NCBI RefSeq assembly: GCF_013001025.1
Contig: NZ_CP053021.1
Span: 744,001 to 808,000, forward strand
Length of the DNA: 64,000 bases
Reading direction: 5' to 3'
Source: Sphingobium yanoikuyae
Lineage (GTDB): Bacteria; Pseudomonadota; Alphaproteobacteria; Sphingomonadales; Sphingomonadaceae
Under the pieces are notes generated by a model that searched no databases, had not been told where the DNA came from, and was given only the letters and a program-made list of their open reading frames with translations. The position numbers and the translations under genes were made by a program. The stretch's first letter is position 1. Each line of letters opens with the position of its first letter. Shown here one piece after another: positions 63,117 through 64,000 of this stretch.

Positions 63117-63578
63117 TTGGCGCTTCATCGCTCTGATCGCTTTGACGGTTTCCGTTACGCTGTCATTTGGATTGCTCTCGCTTTTGGTTCCAACCTACGG
63201 AAAATAAGTGAAGGCGCATCAGTCTGCTTGGCTGGGCAGCGCTCTTATGACAGCATTGCTGCAGCACAGATGATTGGTCGTCTGGATTTAGTCTCATTTT
63301 TGCTCACAGTTGGAGGGTTGCTGCTCGCGGTTTTCGCGTTCATGGGATTTTGGATGATACGGCGTGAAGCATTGGATGAGGCGGCTCGCGTCGCTGCGGA
63401 TGAAGCTCGTCGTATTGCGCAAAATTATTACGCGGCGGCACCTGCAGCCAAAACAAATGGTGACAATTTTAATCCGTCGCCCCATATCGGAGGAGCTTCG
63501 GAGGTCCAGCCGTCTTTTGATCCTTCCAAAGTGAGTATTGCCGGCGCAGTTGAAGAAACGGGAGCGACAGATGCTTAA
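63117..63578 (+). CDS. Membrane protein of the second foreign segment (start uncertain)
   Basis: A frame of up to 153 residues. The clear part begins around 63270 with MIGRLDLVSFLLTVGGLLLA, one membrane helix, then a charged helix (REALDEAARVAADEARRIAQ) and a flexible end. A separate 34-residue frame, starting at an ATG at 63103 (MSLKSWRFIALIALTVSVTL) in another frame, could be a lost first helix if a one-base indel occurred. The TTG at 63117 is a weak start. The 3' end overlaps the ImmA/IrrE gene by eight bases. No family is recognised. Confidence 0.5.
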   Translation: MALHRSDRFDGFRYAVIWIALAFGSNLRKISEGASVCLAGQRSYDSIAAAQMIGRLDLVSFLLTVGGLLLAVFAFMGFWMIRREALDEAARVAADEARRIAQNYYAAAPAAKTNGDNFNPSPHIGGASEVQPSFDPSKVSIAGAVEETGATDA

Positions 63579-64000
63579 TCTCAACGCCGCTCTCGACGTG
63601 GTTCGAGAGCATCAACGAAAAATTCCGGTTAAAACGGTTGATATTGCCAATGAACTTGGGATTAAAGTTTATAAGGTTCCGAACTGGCCATCTGATCTGT
63701 CTGGAATGGTGCGCAAAAATCCAGAGAGTCGTGGTGGTTTTGACATATTCGTAAATCAGGATCACCCGGAGGTGCGCCGTAGATTTACTATTGCTCATGA
63801 GATTGCTCACGTAATCCTTCACCCTCATTTGATAGGTGATGGAATTACGGATGATGCTCTTTTGAGGTCTGGATTGTCGAATTCCGTGGAAGCTCAAGCA
63901 AACCGTTTGGCAGCAGATATTTTGATGCCACGTGAGAAATTAAATGAGTTTATATCTAACGGTGTGACAAGCGTTGCGCAGTTAGCAAAGACTTTTAACG
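63571..64000 (+). CDS. ImmA/IrrE-family metallopeptidase (partial)
   Basis: A reading frame open to the right edge, 143 residues visible. RFTIAHEIAHVILHPHLIGD carries the HExxH zinc motif at residues 76-80, and EAQANRLAADILMPREKLNE is the usual third-ligand region. ImmA/IrrE proteases cleave repressors in mobile elements or control stress responses. Its ATG overlaps the preceding membrane protein gene, so the two are an operon. The base composition is clearly less GC-rich than the GTA genes upstream. Confidence 0.88.
   Translation, partial: MLNLNAALDVVREHQRKIPVKTVDIANELGIKVYKVPNWPSDLSGMVRKNPESRGGFDIFVNQDHPEVRRRFTIAHEIAHVILHPHLIGDGITDDALLRSGLSNSVEAQANRLAADILMPREKLNEFISNGVTSVAQLAKTFN

Overview
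This is a high-GC alphaproteobacterial chromosome segment, most likely from Sphingomonadaceae (Sphingobium-like). The evidence is a RegB/RegA two-component pair beside a cyo quinol oxidase operon with a SURF1 gene, DUF6127 and DUF6771 proteins, pieces of a gene-transfer-agent (GTA) head cluster, and repeated CGTCATCCC...GGGATGACG palindromes. The genus is an inference; no rRNA or other taxonomic marker is present.

Layout. 1-5.6 kb: end of an aldo/keto reductase, an MFS efflux protein, a large beta-propeller histidine kinase, and an AraC regulator coupled to a TMEM175-like channel. 5.6-13 kb: a minus-strand accessory metabolic/stress block (DUF1275, porin-like protein, DoxX, VOC protein, amidohydrolase, XapX, chloroperoxidase-like hydrolase, isochorismatase). 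13.2-14.5 kb: a NarL-type response regulator coupled to a small protein resembling the M17 aminopeptidase N-domain. 14.7-17.7 kb: a compact rutBCDA pyrimidine-degradation operon in which rutC carries a one-base frameshift. A decayed MFS fragment and a LysR gene follow. 19-21.2 kb: a dehalogenase-like hydrolase, a PNPOx-fold protein and a DUF1348 protein. 21.3 kb: tRNA-Gly(CCC). 21.4-28.2 kb: one tight operon cyoA-cyoB-cyoC-cyoD-surf1-regB-regA, joining a terminal oxidase, its assembly factor and a redox-sensing regulator. 28.4-42.5 kb: transport, cell-envelope and secreted proteins (MHS-type MFS, glycosyltransferase, AmtB, two DUF2807 proteins, M28 peptidase, RTX protein, FAD oxidoreductase, GST).

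42.5-64 kb is the most unusual part. GTA/HK97-type head genes (small terminase, large terminase, portal, DUF6127, prohead protease) keep their order but are spread over about 20 kb with ordinary genes and repeats between them. The portal gene is split by a 5.8 kb element flanked by a 6-bp direct repeat (gacggt). Removing the element restores the portal frame exactly (a 384-residue protein). The element carries the start of a serine recombinase truncated by an IS21-family insertion, plus a RES-domain protein, a DUF6771-like protein, an unknown protein, a membrane-anchored nuclease-like protein and a GIY-YIG/Mug113-like protein. Just after the prohead protease the sequence changes to lower-GC foreign DNA with a membrane protein and an ImmA/IrrE metallopeptidase that runs off the window. 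The GTA therefore looks inactivated by at least one insertion.
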